From the NCBI GenBank assembly GCA_050633285.1, contig JBOEGG010000006.1:1-64000 (forward strand): a stretch of 64,000 nt of DNA. The letters are read 5' to 3'. The DNA is from UBA1672 sp050633285. Lineage in GTDB: Bacteria; Pseudomonadota; Alphaproteobacteria; Micavibrionales; Micavibrionaceae. This document shows, one piece after another, positions 52,562 through 62,627 of the stretch. A program made the translations under genes and the position numbers. The notes under the pieces are model-generated. The model did no database searches. It was not told the DNA's origin and saw nothing but the letters and a program-made list of their open reading frames with translations. Every line of letters begins with the position of its first letter. Position 1 is the stretch's first letter.

Positions 52562-54232
52562 CTATAAATCAATTAAAGTGACATGAATAGTTGTTTTCGG
52601 TCTTAAGCCGAGCGTATCCATAACATACCGACGCAGTGATCCCCTAAGGCGTTCTGCAATCTTTTCCTCATCATAAATAAGATCATCATCAAGTTGATCT
52701 AAAGTATCAAAGATATGATCTTGTAAATCAGGGATAATACAATCCTCATTCCTCTTACAACTCAAACCGACTGTATCAACCTTGATATTACCAATAACCT
52801 CTAAATCCTGATTCAAAACAACAGAAGCATGAACCGTTCCTGAATACTGCAACTTACGACGCGCAGTAATTGATTGGTGGGTCACAGGAATAATACGCCG
52901 TTGATCAACGGCTAAATTCCCCGTTTCTATATGATCTATGATCTCCGGTAGATTTGGTGCAAGTCGGATCACTGAACCGTTACTGGGCACCAACGTGTGG
53001 TTCACCTGACAATCTTGTGCAAGCTGCGCATGCGTATCAAGTTGTAAGCGTTCCCCATGAACAGGAATAACGCAGGCGGGCTGAACCCATTGTAACATGC
53101 TTGCAATTTCATCACGGCATGGGTGTCCCGAAACATGAATTGTGTTTTGAGTTTCTTTCGGAGAAACAACACGTACACCGGCGGCAGATAAATCATTTTT
53201 AACGACATTAATACGACGTTCATTCCCCGGAATTGTACGAGAAGAGAAAATAACGGTGTCTCGCTTATTAAGTCGGATAAACGGATGATCGCCACGCGCC
53301 ACACGCGCCATAGCTGCCCTATGCTCGCCTTGTGACCCCGTTAAAACCAGAACAAGGTTTTCATCCGGCACTTTAGCAATGTCATCCTCTGAAAGAAAAT
53401 CAGGAATATCATTGATATAACTACACTCATAAGCACAGCCAACCATACGATGCAGTGAACGCCCAACAAGAGCAACACTGCGTCCGTTTTCTTCGGCTGC
53501 CTTTACAATACTAATTAAACGCCCGATATTAGAGGCAAAGGTTGTTACGGCAATCTTTCCGTCACATTTCTTGAACTCCTCGGCCATACCCTTTGCGACA
53601 TCTGCCTCAGAGCCTGAATAACCGTCTACTTGAGAGTTTGTAGAATCACCGACATATGCCAGTACACCCTTCTTACTTAATGCTCTGAAGGTATCTTCCT
53701 GCGTCTTCTCTCCGATCACTGGTGCCGGATCAAGGTTCCAATCGCCACTATGAACAACATTCCCATGGCGCGTTTGTATAAATAAAGAACAACTATCTGG
53801 CACCGAATGTGATACAGGAATAAAATCAACATCAAATGTGCCAATTGATACAGTGTCCTTGGTGTTAACAACATGGATAGGAACATTATTTACACCATGC
53901 TGATCCAATTTTTTACGCAGGACACTGGCTGTAAAAGGTAAGGCATAAACAGGACATTTTAACTTCTCCCATACATAACACACCGCACCAATATGATCTT
54001 CGTGCGCATGCGTTATAATCATGCCCTTTATTTTATCCCTCTTTTGTTGAAGGAACTTCGTATCGGGAAGTAATAGGTCAATTCCCGGAAAGCGTTCATC
54101 GGCAAAACCAATGCCGCAATCTGCGATTAAGAAGTCCCCGTCGCAAACATAAAGGTTAAGGTTAGTTCCAAATTCTTCGCTACCGCCAAGTGGAACAAAA
54201 TAAAGTTCATCATTCTCAAAAATTGTACGCAT
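52562..54232 (-). CDS. rnj: Ribonuclease J
   Basis: Metallo-beta-lactamase/beta-CASP nuclease with 5'-exonuclease and endonuclease activity in RNA processing. 556 residues. The zinc motif THAHEDHIGAV holds His75, His77, Asp79 and His80. The beta-CASP region carries TFASNIGRLISIVKAAEENG, LTGSQGEHRAAMARVARGDH and VSGHPCRDEIASML, and PVHGERLQLDTHAQLAQD follows. The C-terminal domain is complete. Alphaproteobacteria carry RNase J together with RNase E. The start overlaps the coaX stop by 1 base (TAATG). Confidence 0.96.
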   Translation of the reverse strand: MRTIFENDELYFVPLGGSEEFGTNLNLYVCDGDFLIADCGIGFADERFPGIDLLLPDTKFLQQKRDKIKGMIITHAHEDHIGAVCYVWEKLKCPVYALPFTASVLRKKLDQHGVNNVPIHVVNTKDTVSIGTFDVDFIPVSHSVPDSCSLFIQTRHGNVVHSGDWNLDPAPVIGEKTQEDTFRALSKKGVLAYVGDSTNSQVDGYSGSEADVAKGMAEEFKKCDGKIAVTTFASNIGRLISIVKAAEENGRSVALVGRSLHRMVGCAYECSYINDIPDFLSEDDIAKVPDENLVLVLTGSQGEHRAAMARVARGDHPFIRLNKRDTVIFSSRTIPGNERRINVVKNDLSAAGVRVVSPKETQNTIHVSGHPCRDEIASMLQWVQPACVIPVHGERLQLDTHAQLAQDCQVNHTLVPSNGSVIRLAPNLPEIIDHIETGNLAVDQRRIIPVTHQSITARRKLQYSGTVHASVVLNQDLEVIGNIKVDTVGLSCKRNEDCIIPDLQDHIFDTLDQLDDDLIYDEEKIAERLRGSLRRYVMDTLGLRPKTTIHVTLIDL

Positions 54233-55002
54233 TATGATTTATTGTTTTTCTTTTTATAGATTTCCAGAAGGCCTTTGAAAATAAGGTTTTCATCGACCAC
54301 GTCAATAGTTTCCGTGCTTTGTGCGTAAAGAGATGCTAATCCCCCTGTTGCAATAACAAACACATCTTTTCCAAGTTCTACTTCAATCTTATTGATGATT
54401 GTTTCGATAACTCCAATATACCCCCAATACATCCCCGACTGCATAGCGCCTAATGTATTTTTTCCAATAGCACTCTTAGGCTTTTCAATTGTTATTTCAG
54501 GTAGCTTTGCTGCGCGTGATGTTAAAGCCTCAACGGATAAACGAATACCCGGAGCAATCGCCCCCCCGCGATATATACCACCATCATCAATAACATCAAA
54601 CGTCGTAGCTGTCCCAAAATCAACAACAACAGCAGGCGTTTGGTACTCTGCAATAACAGCCATACTCGTAACAAGCCTGTCTGCACCGACTTCATCGGGG
54701 TAATCTAAATCAATTTCAATATCTACATTATTTGCCGAAACAAAATGAGCATCTTGATGAATGTATTTTTCACAAAAATTTTCGAGATGGAAATTTGCAT
54801 CCGGCACAACCGAACTGATAATAACATCAGAAATATCATTCCATTGCACATCTTCCATTTCAAAGAGTTGGTTTAAAAAAACGGCATATTCGTCGGCAGA
54901 GCGTGAACTTTCGGTTTTACAACGCCACGAATGTTTAACGATATCATCCTTAAACAAAGCAAAAACTGTATTGGTATTACCCACATCTATTGCAAATAAC
55001 AT
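54232..55002 (-). CDS. coaX: Type III pantothenate kinase
   Basis: First step of CoA synthesis in organisms without the type I (CoaA) enzyme. 256 residues of the ASKHA fold, with the phosphate loop AIDVGNTNTVFALF at 5-18, EVGADRLVTSMAVI, VVDFGTATTFDVID and GGAIAPGIRLSVEAL; a second loop is VIATGGLASLYA. It lies 32 bases after birA and couples with rnj by a 1-base overlap. Confidence 0.96.
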   Translation of the reverse strand: MLFAIDVGNTNTVFALFKDDIVKHSWRCKTESSRSADEYAVFLNQLFEMEDVQWNDISDVIISSVVPDANFHLENFCEKYIHQDAHFVSANNVDIEIDLDYPDEVGADRLVTSMAVIAEYQTPAVVVDFGTATTFDVIDDGGIYRGGAIAPGIRLSVEALTSRAAKLPEITIEKPKSAIGKNTLGAMQSGMYWGYIGVIETIINKIEVELGKDVFVIATGGLASLYAQSTETIDVVDENLIFKGLLEIYKKKNNKS

Positions 55003-55034
55003 AACAATAAACTCTTTCTTTTAAAATCAGGGGA

Positions 55035-55772
55035 TTATAGCAAAAAAACATCACCAGATGTTATTGTTCTTTTCTCATTTGTTTCATTGCACAATATGAC
55101 GAGGTTACCAAATTGATCAATAGTCTCAAACGCGCCGCTAATAAAGGTTTTACCAAGCTTTACATTGATGGGCTGGCCTTTTTTAAAACTGTTATTTATC
55201 CACTCTACGCGAATGCCCTCAAACCCATCTACTCTCCATGCATCATAATACAGGCTAAAAGTCTGTAAGAACTGCTCCAACACATCATCAGCACGTATAT
55301 TTTTATTATATGCGTTTAAATAAGAGGATGTTTCAATCGGCGCAGAAGATATATTCACGCCGATCCCAATAACTAAATGATCTATAATGCCTGAGGTACT
55401 GACGGATGGTGTTTCGATTAAGATACCGGCACATTTCTTTTGATCTAGTAAGACATCATTAGGCCACTTTATCAGGGGGGAATAGGCTGAGCCTTTGACG
55501 ATACTCAGAATAGTTTTCTGTAAACTTAAACCCGTTAAAAGTGAGATATGCCCTAACTTATCGGCGTTGATATGAGGGGAAATAAGAAATGAAAAATAAA
55601 GATTACCTTCACCCTCTTCCCAACACCGTCCATGTCTACCACGCCCTTGGCTCTGATGCTGCGTCCGAATAACAGTGCCTTCAATAGCTAAGCCACTCTC
55701 TAAGGCGCACATCAAACTATCCTGAGTACTCTCAAGTATCTCATGGGTCTGAATATTCCAGTCAATAGACAT
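55035..55772 (-). CDS. birA: Biotin-[acetyl-CoA-carboxylase] ligase, monofunctional
   Basis: Attaches biotin to the carrier protein of acetyl-CoA carboxylase. 245 residues. TQHQSQGRGRHGRCWEEGEG contains the GRGRxGRxW ATP/biotin loop; LIKWPNDVLLDQKKCAGILI has the KWPND...K signature. There is no N-terminal winged helix, so unlike E. coli BirA it should not act as a repressor. It lies 4 bases after nuoN, the common alphaproteobacterial arrangement. Confidence 0.95.
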   Translation of the reverse strand: MSIDWNIQTHEILESTQDSLMCALESGLAIEGTVIRTQHQSQGRGRHGRCWEEGEGNLYFSFLISPHINADKLGHISLLTGLSLQKTILSIVKGSAYSPLIKWPNDVLLDQKKCAGILIETPSVSTSGIIDHLVIGIGVNISSAPIETSSYLNAYNKNIRADDVLEQFLQTFSLYYDAWRVDGFEGIRVEWINNSFKKGQPINVKLGKTFISGAFETIDQFGNLVILCNETNEKRTITSGDVFLL

Positions 55773-55776
55773 GATA

Positions 55777-57216
55777 TTAAGAGAGTAAAGATTCAGCTGC
55801 GATCATGGCCGTATCTTTAATAGCAGACGGATCAATAATAAACCCAAGGATAAATGCAAGAGAGATAGCCAAGATAATACGGCGTTCTACACTAATCCCT
55901 GTGTCAAATGCATCTGCTGGCTCATCAAAGAACATAACTTTGATAATGCGCAAATAATAGAATGCAGCAATAACAGAAGCGACAATTCCAAACGTAGCAA
56001 GCCAATAATACCCCTGCGCTATTGCTGCTTCAAATATAAACAATTTACCAAAGAAACCGGCCAAAGGCGGAATACCACTCATAGAAAACATTAATGCTGC
56101 CATAATATAGGCAAGGACAGGCTGTGTCTTAGATAGGCCGGCCAGATCACTTATTTTTTCAACCGCAATGCCCTCGCGCCTCATACATAGAATAACGGCA
56201 AAAATACCCGCAGTCATAAACATATAAACTGTTAGAAAGACAAGAACTGAACTAATCCCAATTGCGCCCCCCGCCACAAGACCAATCATGGCATATCCCA
56301 TATTACCGATCGAGCTATATGCCATTAGGCGCTTGATATTATCCTGAGCGATCGCTGCAAACGAACCAACGACTAAAGATAGCATCGCCATTAAATAAAG
56401 AACTTGCCCCCACTGCATAGACGCAGCCTCGAACGGAACAAACAATAAACGTATCAACATTGCAAGTGCCGCAATTTTAGGAACGATGGCAAAGAAGGCC
56501 GTTACACTTGATGGTGCACCTTGATACACATCGGGTGTCCACATGTGGAATGGCGCAGCTGATACTTTAAACGCAATAGCCGCCAGAACAAAAACCATAC
56601 CAACTGTAAAGCCGGGAGGGATCAATGTCTGCGCAGATAGGGTTGAAGCGATAACATCAAACTGAATAGAACCAGTAAAGCCGTAAATCAATGAAATACC
56701 GAAAAGTAGCATCCCCGATGATAATGCCCCAAGAATAAAGTACTTGGTTGCAGCCTCGGCAGAACGTAAAGAGTTACGGTGAAAAGCGGCCAAAACGTAA
56801 AGAGCCAATGATTGAAGTTCCAACGCCATATAAAGGCCAAGTAGATTATTTGCAGACACCATAAGCATCATACCAATACCTGCAAATATAATCAGAACAG
56901 GATACTCAAAACGCGCAATACGCTCTTGATACAAATATTGAATAGAAAGTGCCAACGATGCCGTTAACCCAAGAAGTAAAAGGATTTTAACTGTAATGGC
57001 AAAGTCGTCAATAATCAGCATACCATTCAATATCTGCGTAGCCTCTGTGTCCATGCGCAACAATATAACTGCTGCTATTACAAAACTAATACAGGTCGAC
57101 CAACTCAAGACATCAGTAGCACGGTTTCCCTGCATAACACCTGCAATAAGAAATCCCATCCCGATAATGGCTAGAAAAAGTTCCGGGAGGATAAGCATTA
57201 AGTTCATTTCACCCAT
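55777..57216 (-). CDS. nuoN: NADH-quinone oxidoreductase subunit N
   Basis: Antiporter-like proton-pumping subunit of complex I, 479 residues with about 14 membrane helices. YMALELQSLALYVLAAF, ATKYFILGALSSGMLLFG, SAAPFHMWTPDVYQGAPSSV and NIKRLMAYSSIGNMGYAMIG match the family, including helix-7 and helix-8 Lys residues. It overlaps the nuoM stop by 1 base and is followed by birA. Confidence 0.97.
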   Translation of the reverse strand: MGEMNLMLILPELFLAIIGMGFLIAGVMQGNRATDVLSWSTCISFVIAAVILLRMDTEATQILNGMLIIDDFAITVKILLLLGLTASLALSIQYLYQERIARFEYPVLIIFAGIGMMLMVSANNLLGLYMALELQSLALYVLAAFHRNSLRSAEAATKYFILGALSSGMLLFGISLIYGFTGSIQFDVIASTLSAQTLIPPGFTVGMVFVLAAIAFKVSAAPFHMWTPDVYQGAPSSVTAFFAIVPKIAALAMLIRLLFVPFEAASMQWGQVLYLMAMLSLVVGSFAAIAQDNIKRLMAYSSIGNMGYAMIGLVAGGAIGISSVLVFLTVYMFMTAGIFAVILCMRREGIAVEKISDLAGLSKTQPVLAYIMAALMFSMSGIPPLAGFFGKLFIFEAAIAQGYYWLATFGIVASVIAAFYYLRIIKVMFFDEPADAFDTGISVERRIILAISLAFILGFIIDPSAIKDTAMIAAESLLS

Positions 57217-58766
57217 TACTCTTCTCCCTCTTTAACCACGGATTGTTCAACAAGCTCCGTGCTCGGCATATTTTGGCTTGGTAATTCTTCGTATATACTT
57301 ACAATAGGCTCAACCGCAGGGGATAACTTTGATAATATGACATTTGGAAATACACCAAGATAGAAAACAAGAATAACAAGTGGAATAAATATCCCCTTCT
57401 CTAATGAATTCAAATCCGACATTTCAGAGGCATCTTTATTCTCTTGCGGACCAAACACAACACGTCGGTACAAAACAAGCATATAAGCCGCACCCAAAAT
57501 AACACCGGTTGATGCGAACGCTGCGACGACCGTATTTACTTGGAACGATCCTAGTAACGCTAAAAATTCACCAACGAAACCACTGGTTCCCGGAAGACCA
57601 ACAGAGCCTAGCATAAAGATCATCAAGACAGTGGCATAACGAGGCATGTTTTTCACAAGACCTCCATAGCGTCCAATTTCACGTGTATGCAGACGGTCAT
57701 AAACAACACCAACACAAAGGAATAAGGCCGCCGAAATAACACCGTGGCTAATCATTTGAAAAACAGCACCCTCAATACCTTGTTGAGTGAACGTAAAAAT
57801 ACCAAGTGTCACAAAGCCCATATGCGCAACGGATGAATAAGCAATAAGCTTTTTCATATCTTCCTGAACCAACGCAACAAGAGATGTGTATATAATTGCA
57901 ACAACGCTCATCCATAAAACAAATGGCGCGAAATAAAGACTGGCATCAGGTAACATAGGCAAAGAGAAACGTAAAAACCCATACCCCCCCATCTTTAACA
58001 AGACACCGGCAAGAATAACAGAACCGGCAGTTGGTGCTTCAACGTGTGCATCAGGAAGCCACGTATGAACCGGCCACATCGGCATCTTCACAGCAAAACT
58101 TGCAAAAAATGCAATCCACAACCATTTCTGTAATTCAAAATCAACAGGGTTTGCGATCAATGTTGGGATATCCGTTGAACCGACCTTTGCGTACAGAGTA
58201 AGCAATGCAAGCAGCATTAAAACAGAGCCAAGCAACGTATAAAGGAAAAACTTGTAAGAGGCATAAACACGTCGCGGGCCGCCCCATATTCCGATGATTA
58301 AAAACATCGGAATCAAGACACCCTCAAAGAAGACATAAAACAGGATTGAATCAAGCGCGGTAAATGTACCGATCATAAAGCTTTCAAGAACGAGAAAAGC
58401 AATCATATATTCTTTAACACGCTTCTTAACGGAATTCCAACTGGCTAAAATACAAATAGGCGTCAAAAAGACAGATAATAAAACGAAATATACAGATATA
58501 CCATCAACACCAAGGTGATAATTAATGCCACCATTTCCAAACCATGAACCCTTTTCCTCAAATTGGAAACCGACAATGCTTGGGTCATAATTTTGGTACA
58601 TAAATAGACCAAAGGCAAAAATGAAAAGAGAGCTAAACAAGGATAAATGTTTAACATTCTTTTCAACCAGAGCTTCATCACCTTTTTCACCGCGCACCAT
58701 TGCCACCATAAAGGCACAAATCAACGGTAAGAAAATCATGATTGAGAGTACTGGAGGCATATTCAT
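57216..58766 (-). CDS. nuoM: NADH-quinone oxidoreductase subunit M
   Basis: Second antiporter-like subunit of complex I, 516 residues, about 14 membrane helices. YVFFEGVLIPMFLIIGIWGG holds the membrane-embedded Glu used in proton transfer. KMPMWPVHTWLPDAHVEAPT and DMKKLIAYSSVAHMGFVTLG are the conserved core. A cytoplasmic-side C-terminal tail (EELPSQNMPSTELVEQSVVK) is longer than in E. coli. Overlaps nuoL by 4 bases. Confidence 0.97.
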   Translation of the reverse strand: MNMPPVLSIMIFLPLICAFMVAMVRGEKGDEALVEKNVKHLSLFSSLFIFAFGLFMYQNYDPSIVGFQFEEKGSWFGNGGINYHLGVDGISVYFVLLSVFLTPICILASWNSVKKRVKEYMIAFLVLESFMIGTFTALDSILFYVFFEGVLIPMFLIIGIWGGPRRVYASYKFFLYTLLGSVLMLLALLTLYAKVGSTDIPTLIANPVDFELQKWLWIAFFASFAVKMPMWPVHTWLPDAHVEAPTAGSVILAGVLLKMGGYGFLRFSLPMLPDASLYFAPFVLWMSVVAIIYTSLVALVQEDMKKLIAYSSVAHMGFVTLGIFTFTQQGIEGAVFQMISHGVISAALFLCVGVVYDRLHTREIGRYGGLVKNMPRYATVLMIFMLGSVGLPGTSGFVGEFLALLGSFQVNTVVAAFASTGVILGAAYMLVLYRRVVFGPQENKDASEMSDLNSLEKGIFIPLVILVFYLGVFPNVILSKLSPAVEPIVSIYEELPSQNMPSTELVEQSVVKEGEE

Positions 58767-60916
58767 TGTGTAACCTCATTCAGAATTGGAGAGTTTTGAA
58801 CTGTGTAAAAAGATGGGTCAGCTTTTAAAACAAACCACGATATGAGTGTGATTAACGCGATAATCATAACCAAAGCATATTGGTAAACATATCCACTCTG
58901 GAACTTTGACAGATTATGCGCAATACGTGACGTTAGCCCCGCAACGCCATCCGGCCCTGCACCATCAATAACATTTTTATCACCTGCCCAGAATAATCGT
59001 CCTAAAACCAATGATGGTTTTACAAAGATATGATGGTAAATCACATCAAAGAACCATTTATTGTAGAACAGCGTATGTAGCGGTTTAAATATACGTACAA
59101 ATACGGCAGATGATCCGGGTTTCACCATATAAATAAGGTAAGCCAGAGCAATACCAATCAATCCGGCCACTAAAGGAAGCTTCTTCACCCAGAAAGGAGC
59201 AGAGTGCGCGGCCTCAATAGTATCATTCTCCGGTAGAACAAAAAGAGACTTATGCCAGAAATAATCACGAGACCATAGGTTCGGGCCATGATCGTCAGAA
59301 GCATATTCTTCCTCAGCGTGTTCGCCACCATGACCACCATGTGAATGGGCATCATGGTCGATTGATCCATGCTCATCACCACCGGCCGCAGGCGCAACAT
59401 CTGCATGTATTTCTGCCGCTGCATGATGTTCATATGCAGACCCGACAAAACCACCATAAAGAACTTTACCTGATAAAACTGCACCAACAGCAAGAATTAA
59501 CAATGGGAAAACCATAATTGACGGGGATTCATGAATATGGCTCATAACCTTTTCACTTGCTCTAGGCTTTCCATGGAACGTTAGGATAATTAAACGCCAA
59601 CTATAAAACGCTGTCATAAATGCTGCCGCTATTCCCATCCAATAAGCATAGTTACCAAACCAACTATGGTCTGCCCATGCAGATTCAAGGACAATATCCT
59701 TAGAATAATATCCTGCAAATGGCCATACTCCGGCAAGAGCCAGTGAGCCAACCCACATCATCGCATAAGTAATTGGTATTTTCTTCCAAATACCACCCAT
59801 ATTACGCATATCCTGCTCATCAGACATGGCATGAATAACTGAACCTGCCCCAAGGAATAATAGTGCCTTAAAGAATGCATGTGTCATGAGGTGGAATATT
59901 GCTGCACCATAGGCAGAAACCCCAAGCGCAAAGAACATATATCCCAGCTGGCTCATCGTTGAATAGGCAATAACACGCTTAATATCAAACTGTGTTAAAC
60001 CAATTGTAGCCGCGACAAACGCCGTTGTTGCACCAAACACCGTAACAACCATTAACGCAATCGGAGCATATTCAAAGACAGGTGAGAAACGTGCGACCAA
60101 AAACACACCGGCTGTAACCATAGTTGCCGCGTGAATAAGTGCAGAAACAGGTGTTGGCCCCTCCATGGCATCAGGAAGCCATGTATGCAAACCTAGCTGA
60201 GCTGATTTACCAACCGCACCCATGAATAACAGTAATGAGATAACAGTAAGTGCATGTAATTCAAAACCAAAAAACGTAAACATTGTCTGCGCATATTGCT
60301 CTGGCGCGGCAAATATTTCTGTAAATTCAATAGAGCCAAAAACAACAAACGTTGCCATCATCCCTAAAGCAAGTCCAAAGTCCCCGACACGGTTAACAAT
60401 AAATGCTTTTTGAGCCGCTGAATTCGCTGAATGCTTATGATTCCAAAATCCGATGAGTAAGTAGGATGCAACACCCACGCCTTCCCAACCAAAGAAGAGT
60501 TGTAGTAAATTATCAGATGTTACAAGCATCAGCATAGCAAAAGTAAATAGGCTTAAATAAGCCATAAAACGACCTTTGCAGGCATCGTGGCTCATATAAC
60601 CAACAGAATAGATATGAACACATGCTGAAACAATACTAACAACGCACATCATTACGACAGTAAGTTGATCAATACGTAATGCCCACTGTACAGAGAAGTC
60701 CCCGGACGTAATCCAGTTCGCGAGTATAGTAACGTCTGCACCATCCACCATACCCTCAGTAAAGATAACATCAAAAAACAGTGTAATTGATGAGAGTGCA
60801 CAAACGATAATACCAAAACAAGTTACGAATTGGCATCCTTTATCCGTAATCTGCTTTCCAAATAATCCCGCAACCAAAAAGGCAACTAAAGGAGAGAAAA
60901 CCGCAAGTAATTCCAT
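58763..60916 (-). CDS. nuoL: NADH-quinone oxidoreductase subunit L with His-rich loop
   Basis: Distal proton-pumping subunit with the long lateral helix, 717 residues. WEGVGVASYLLIGFW (core Glu), KSAQLGLHTWLPDAMEGPTP, IKRVIAYSTMSQLGYMFFAL and YHHIFVKPSLVLGRLFW in the C-terminal arm are typical. Between helices, at about residues 490-545, is a loop with 10 His in 50 residues (HDAHSHGGHGGEHAEEEY), unusual in composition. It sits before the lateral helix and might bind metal. It is 3 bases after nuoK and overlaps nuoM. Confidence 0.97.
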   Translation of the reverse strand: MELLAVFSPLVAFLVAGLFGKQITDKGCQFVTCFGIIVCALSSITLFFDVIFTEGMVDGADVTILANWITSGDFSVQWALRIDQLTVVMMCVVSIVSACVHIYSVGYMSHDACKGRFMAYLSLFTFAMLMLVTSDNLLQLFFGWEGVGVASYLLIGFWNHKHSANSAAQKAFIVNRVGDFGLALGMMATFVVFGSIEFTEIFAAPEQYAQTMFTFFGFELHALTVISLLLFMGAVGKSAQLGLHTWLPDAMEGPTPVSALIHAATMVTAGVFLVARFSPVFEYAPIALMVVTVFGATTAFVAATIGLTQFDIKRVIAYSTMSQLGYMFFALGVSAYGAAIFHLMTHAFFKALLFLGAGSVIHAMSDEQDMRNMGGIWKKIPITYAMMWVGSLALAGVWPFAGYYSKDIVLESAWADHSWFGNYAYWMGIAAAFMTAFYSWRLIILTFHGKPRASEKVMSHIHESPSIMVFPLLILAVGAVLSGKVLYGGFVGSAYEHHAAAEIHADVAPAAGGDEHGSIDHDAHSHGGHGGEHAEEEYASDDHGPNLWSRDYFWHKSLFVLPENDTIEAAHSAPFWVKKLPLVAGLIGIALAYLIYMVKPGSSAVFVRIFKPLHTLFYNKWFFDVIYHHIFVKPSLVLGRLFWAGDKNVIDGAGPDGVAGLTSRIAHNLSKFQSGYVYQYALVMIIALITLISWFVLKADPSFYTVQNSPILNEVTQ

Positions 60917-60919
60917 TTT

Positions 60920-61243
60920 CTATCCCTTCATACTCGAAATATCTTCAACTGCAATAGAACCCTTGTTTCTAAAGAACACAACAAGGATAGCAAGACCGAT
61001 GGCAGCTTCTGCCGCGGCTACAGTTAGAATAAACATAACAAAGACTTGACCAACAAGATCGTTCAAATAGGCAGAAAACGTAACAAAGTTAATATTAACA
61101 GCCAAAAGCATTAATTCGACAGACATTAAGATAACAATGACGTTCTTACGGTTCAAAAATATACCAAAGACACCAATTGTAAAAAGCATCCCGGCGAGGA
61201 TAAGAAAATGCTCCATCCCGATATGTGCAAGATTTTCCATCAT
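60920..61243 (-). CDS. nuoK: NADH-quinone oxidoreductase subunit K
   Basis: Small three-helix membrane subunit of complex I, 107 residues. EHFLILAGMLFTIGVFGIFL, NRKNVIVILMSVELMLLAVN (with the conserved Glu) and VFVMFILTVAAAEAAIGLAI (second Glu) are diagnostic. The start overlaps the nuoJ stop by 1 base (TAATG); the second Met codon is also a possible start. Confidence 0.97.
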   Translation of the reverse strand: MMENLAHIGMEHFLILAGMLFTIGVFGIFLNRKNVIVILMSVELMLLAVNINFVTFSAYLNDLVGQVFVMFILTVAAAEAAIGLAILVVFFRNKGSIAVEDISSMKG

Positions 61244-61857
61244 TATACCCCGGTTCCTGATGTAACATTTTTAATTTCCAAAACATCATCAGCCTTACGA
61301 CTTTGTTGTTCCGCAACTTTTTGTTTTCTAACCCCTGGGCGTGTCCGAAGCGTTAAAACAATCGCTCCAATCATTGCGACAAACAGAATTAAACCTGAAA
61401 CTTGAAAGGCAAAAATATAATCCGTGTACAAAACCATACCAAGTGCATGCGCATTCGTAACATCTGTAAATTGCTCTACCGGTAAATCCAAATTGCCGGA
61501 GGCTGTCGGCGCAAAACGCCAATAACTATATATAGAGATAAGCTCAAACAATACGATGCCGCCAATGACAACCCCAATGGGGACGTAATGCATGGCACCT
61601 TTTCGTAAGTTTTGGAAATTTATATCGAGCATCATAACAACAAATAAGAATAAAACAGCAACCGCACCGACATAAACAATAATAAGTAACATTGCGATAA
61701 ACTCTGCGCCAAGAAGAACAAAGAGCCCTGCCGCATTAAAGAATGCAAGAACAAGGAATAATACCGAATGAACAGGGTTACGTGCCGTAATAACCATTAA
61801 AGCACTAGCGATTAAAATACCTGCAAATAAATAAAAGGCGAATGCCTGTACGACCAT
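61243..61857 (-). CDS. nuoJ: NADH-quinone oxidoreductase subunit J
   Basis: Five-helix membrane subunit of complex I, 204 residues. AFYLFAGILIASALMVITAR, NPVHSVLFLVLAFFNAAGLF, EFIAMLLIIVYVGAVAVLFLF and VVMMLDINF include the pi-bulge helix region involved in quinone-coupled gating. A charged C-terminal tail (RTRPGVRKQKVAEQQSRKAD) follows. It is divergent from the PagL-like gene, which with a second plus-strand gene separates it from nuoI. A weak candidate promoter is at 61888-61916. Confidence 0.96.
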   Translation of the reverse strand: MVVQAFAFYLFAGILIASALMVITARNPVHSVLFLVLAFFNAAGLFVLLGAEFIAMLLIIVYVGAVAVLFLFVVMMLDINFQNLRKGAMHYVPIGVVIGGIVLFELISIYSYWRFAPTASGNLDLPVEQFTDVTNAHALGMVLYTDYIFAFQVSGLILFVAMIGAIVLTLRTRPGVRKQKVAEQQSRKADDVLEIKNVTSGTGV

Positions 61858-61887
61858 GGAGATGTCTCTATCTAAACGTTTGAACCT

Positions 61888-61916
61888 TTTCTAATCCTTT
61901 ATCGCGCTAACTTCAA
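61888..61916 (-). promoter_or_regulatory. Weak candidate promoter for nuoJKLMN-birA
   Basis: On the minus strand TTGAAG (61916-61911), 17 bases and TAGAAA (61893-61888), each four of six to consensus, lie 31 bases upstream of the nuoJ start. A promoter is expected here because plus-strand genes interrupt the nuo operon. Confidence 0.3.
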
Positions 61917-62019
61917 GTGATGAAAGGAAAAAAATACGCTTTATTTTTAGTTTTTTAGGTTGATTTATCAAGGCAAAAGCAACACACTTTTTCTTATATA
62001 CACGTCTTTCTGGCATACT

Positions 62020-62562
62020 ATGCAAATATCAATGACCTTACAGAATAAAAAAACCGCTATTTTAGGCATTCTTGCGACATTAGTTATTGGTGTTACAAAT
62101 AATTCATTTGCAAAAACACCTTCTTTTTTAGGTGTCTCATTAGGTTACTATAATGTGCTCGAAGGGCATAGTGAGGCCGTGGACCTTCGTATTAAATATA
62201 AACACGACAGATCGGTTGTTTTTAAAAACTTAAGGCCATGGGCCGAATTAAATTTAACCTCACAAGGAAATACATGGCTTGGTACAGGTCTGGAATACAC
62301 TATAAATGTAAGTGATAATGTATTTATATCCCCTTCTTTTGGTGCTGGACTATATAAACACGCAAAAGGTGATCTTGACCTTGGCTATCCCTTACAATTT
62401 AAATCCCAATTGGAACTCGGCTATATCTTCAAAAATAGATCCAGATTATCGCTAGCCTTCAGTCATTTATCGAATGCAGGGCTAAATGAACGAAATCCGG
62501 GTGTCGAAATTTTGTCTCTTTATTACTATATACCTTTGGATATGTTCTATTCGAATATTTAA
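62020..62562 (+). CDS. PagL-like lipid A 3-O-deacylase (outer-membrane)
   Basis: 180 residues from ATG 62020, or 176 from ATG 62032; the frame is open further upstream but without a signal peptide there. A signal peptide is visible (TAILGILATLVIGVTNNSFA before KTPSF), then alternating beta-strands of a small barrel with aromatic girdles. FSHLSNAGLNERNPGVEIL supplies His149, Ser151 and Glu163. The spacings (2 and 12) equal the PagL triad His126-Ser128-Glu140 in mature P. aeruginosa PagL. PagL removes the 3-O-acyl chain of lipid A in the outer leaflet. It is placed in reverse inside the nuo cluster. Confidence 0.85.
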   Translation: MQISMTLQNKKTAILGILATLVIGVTNNSFAKTPSFLGVSLGYYNVLEGHSEAVDLRIKYKHDRSVVFKNLRPWAELNLTSQGNTWLGTGLEYTINVSDNVFISPSFGAGLYKHAKGDLDLGYPLQFKSQLELGYIFKNRSRLSLAFSHLSNAGLNERNPGVEILSLYYYIPLDMFYSNI

Positions 62563-62627
62563 AACAGAATTTGACAGCTGACTTTTATTTACTCTATTGT
62601 CACTCAATAGTATGAGAGGTGATAATA

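Noticed and set aside
61960..61971. FNR-like box TTGAT-TT-ATCAA between nuoJ and the PagL-like gene
   Set aside because: The FNR/Anr/FixK consensus needs four bases between the half-sites; only two are present, so the match is not acceptable without other evidence.
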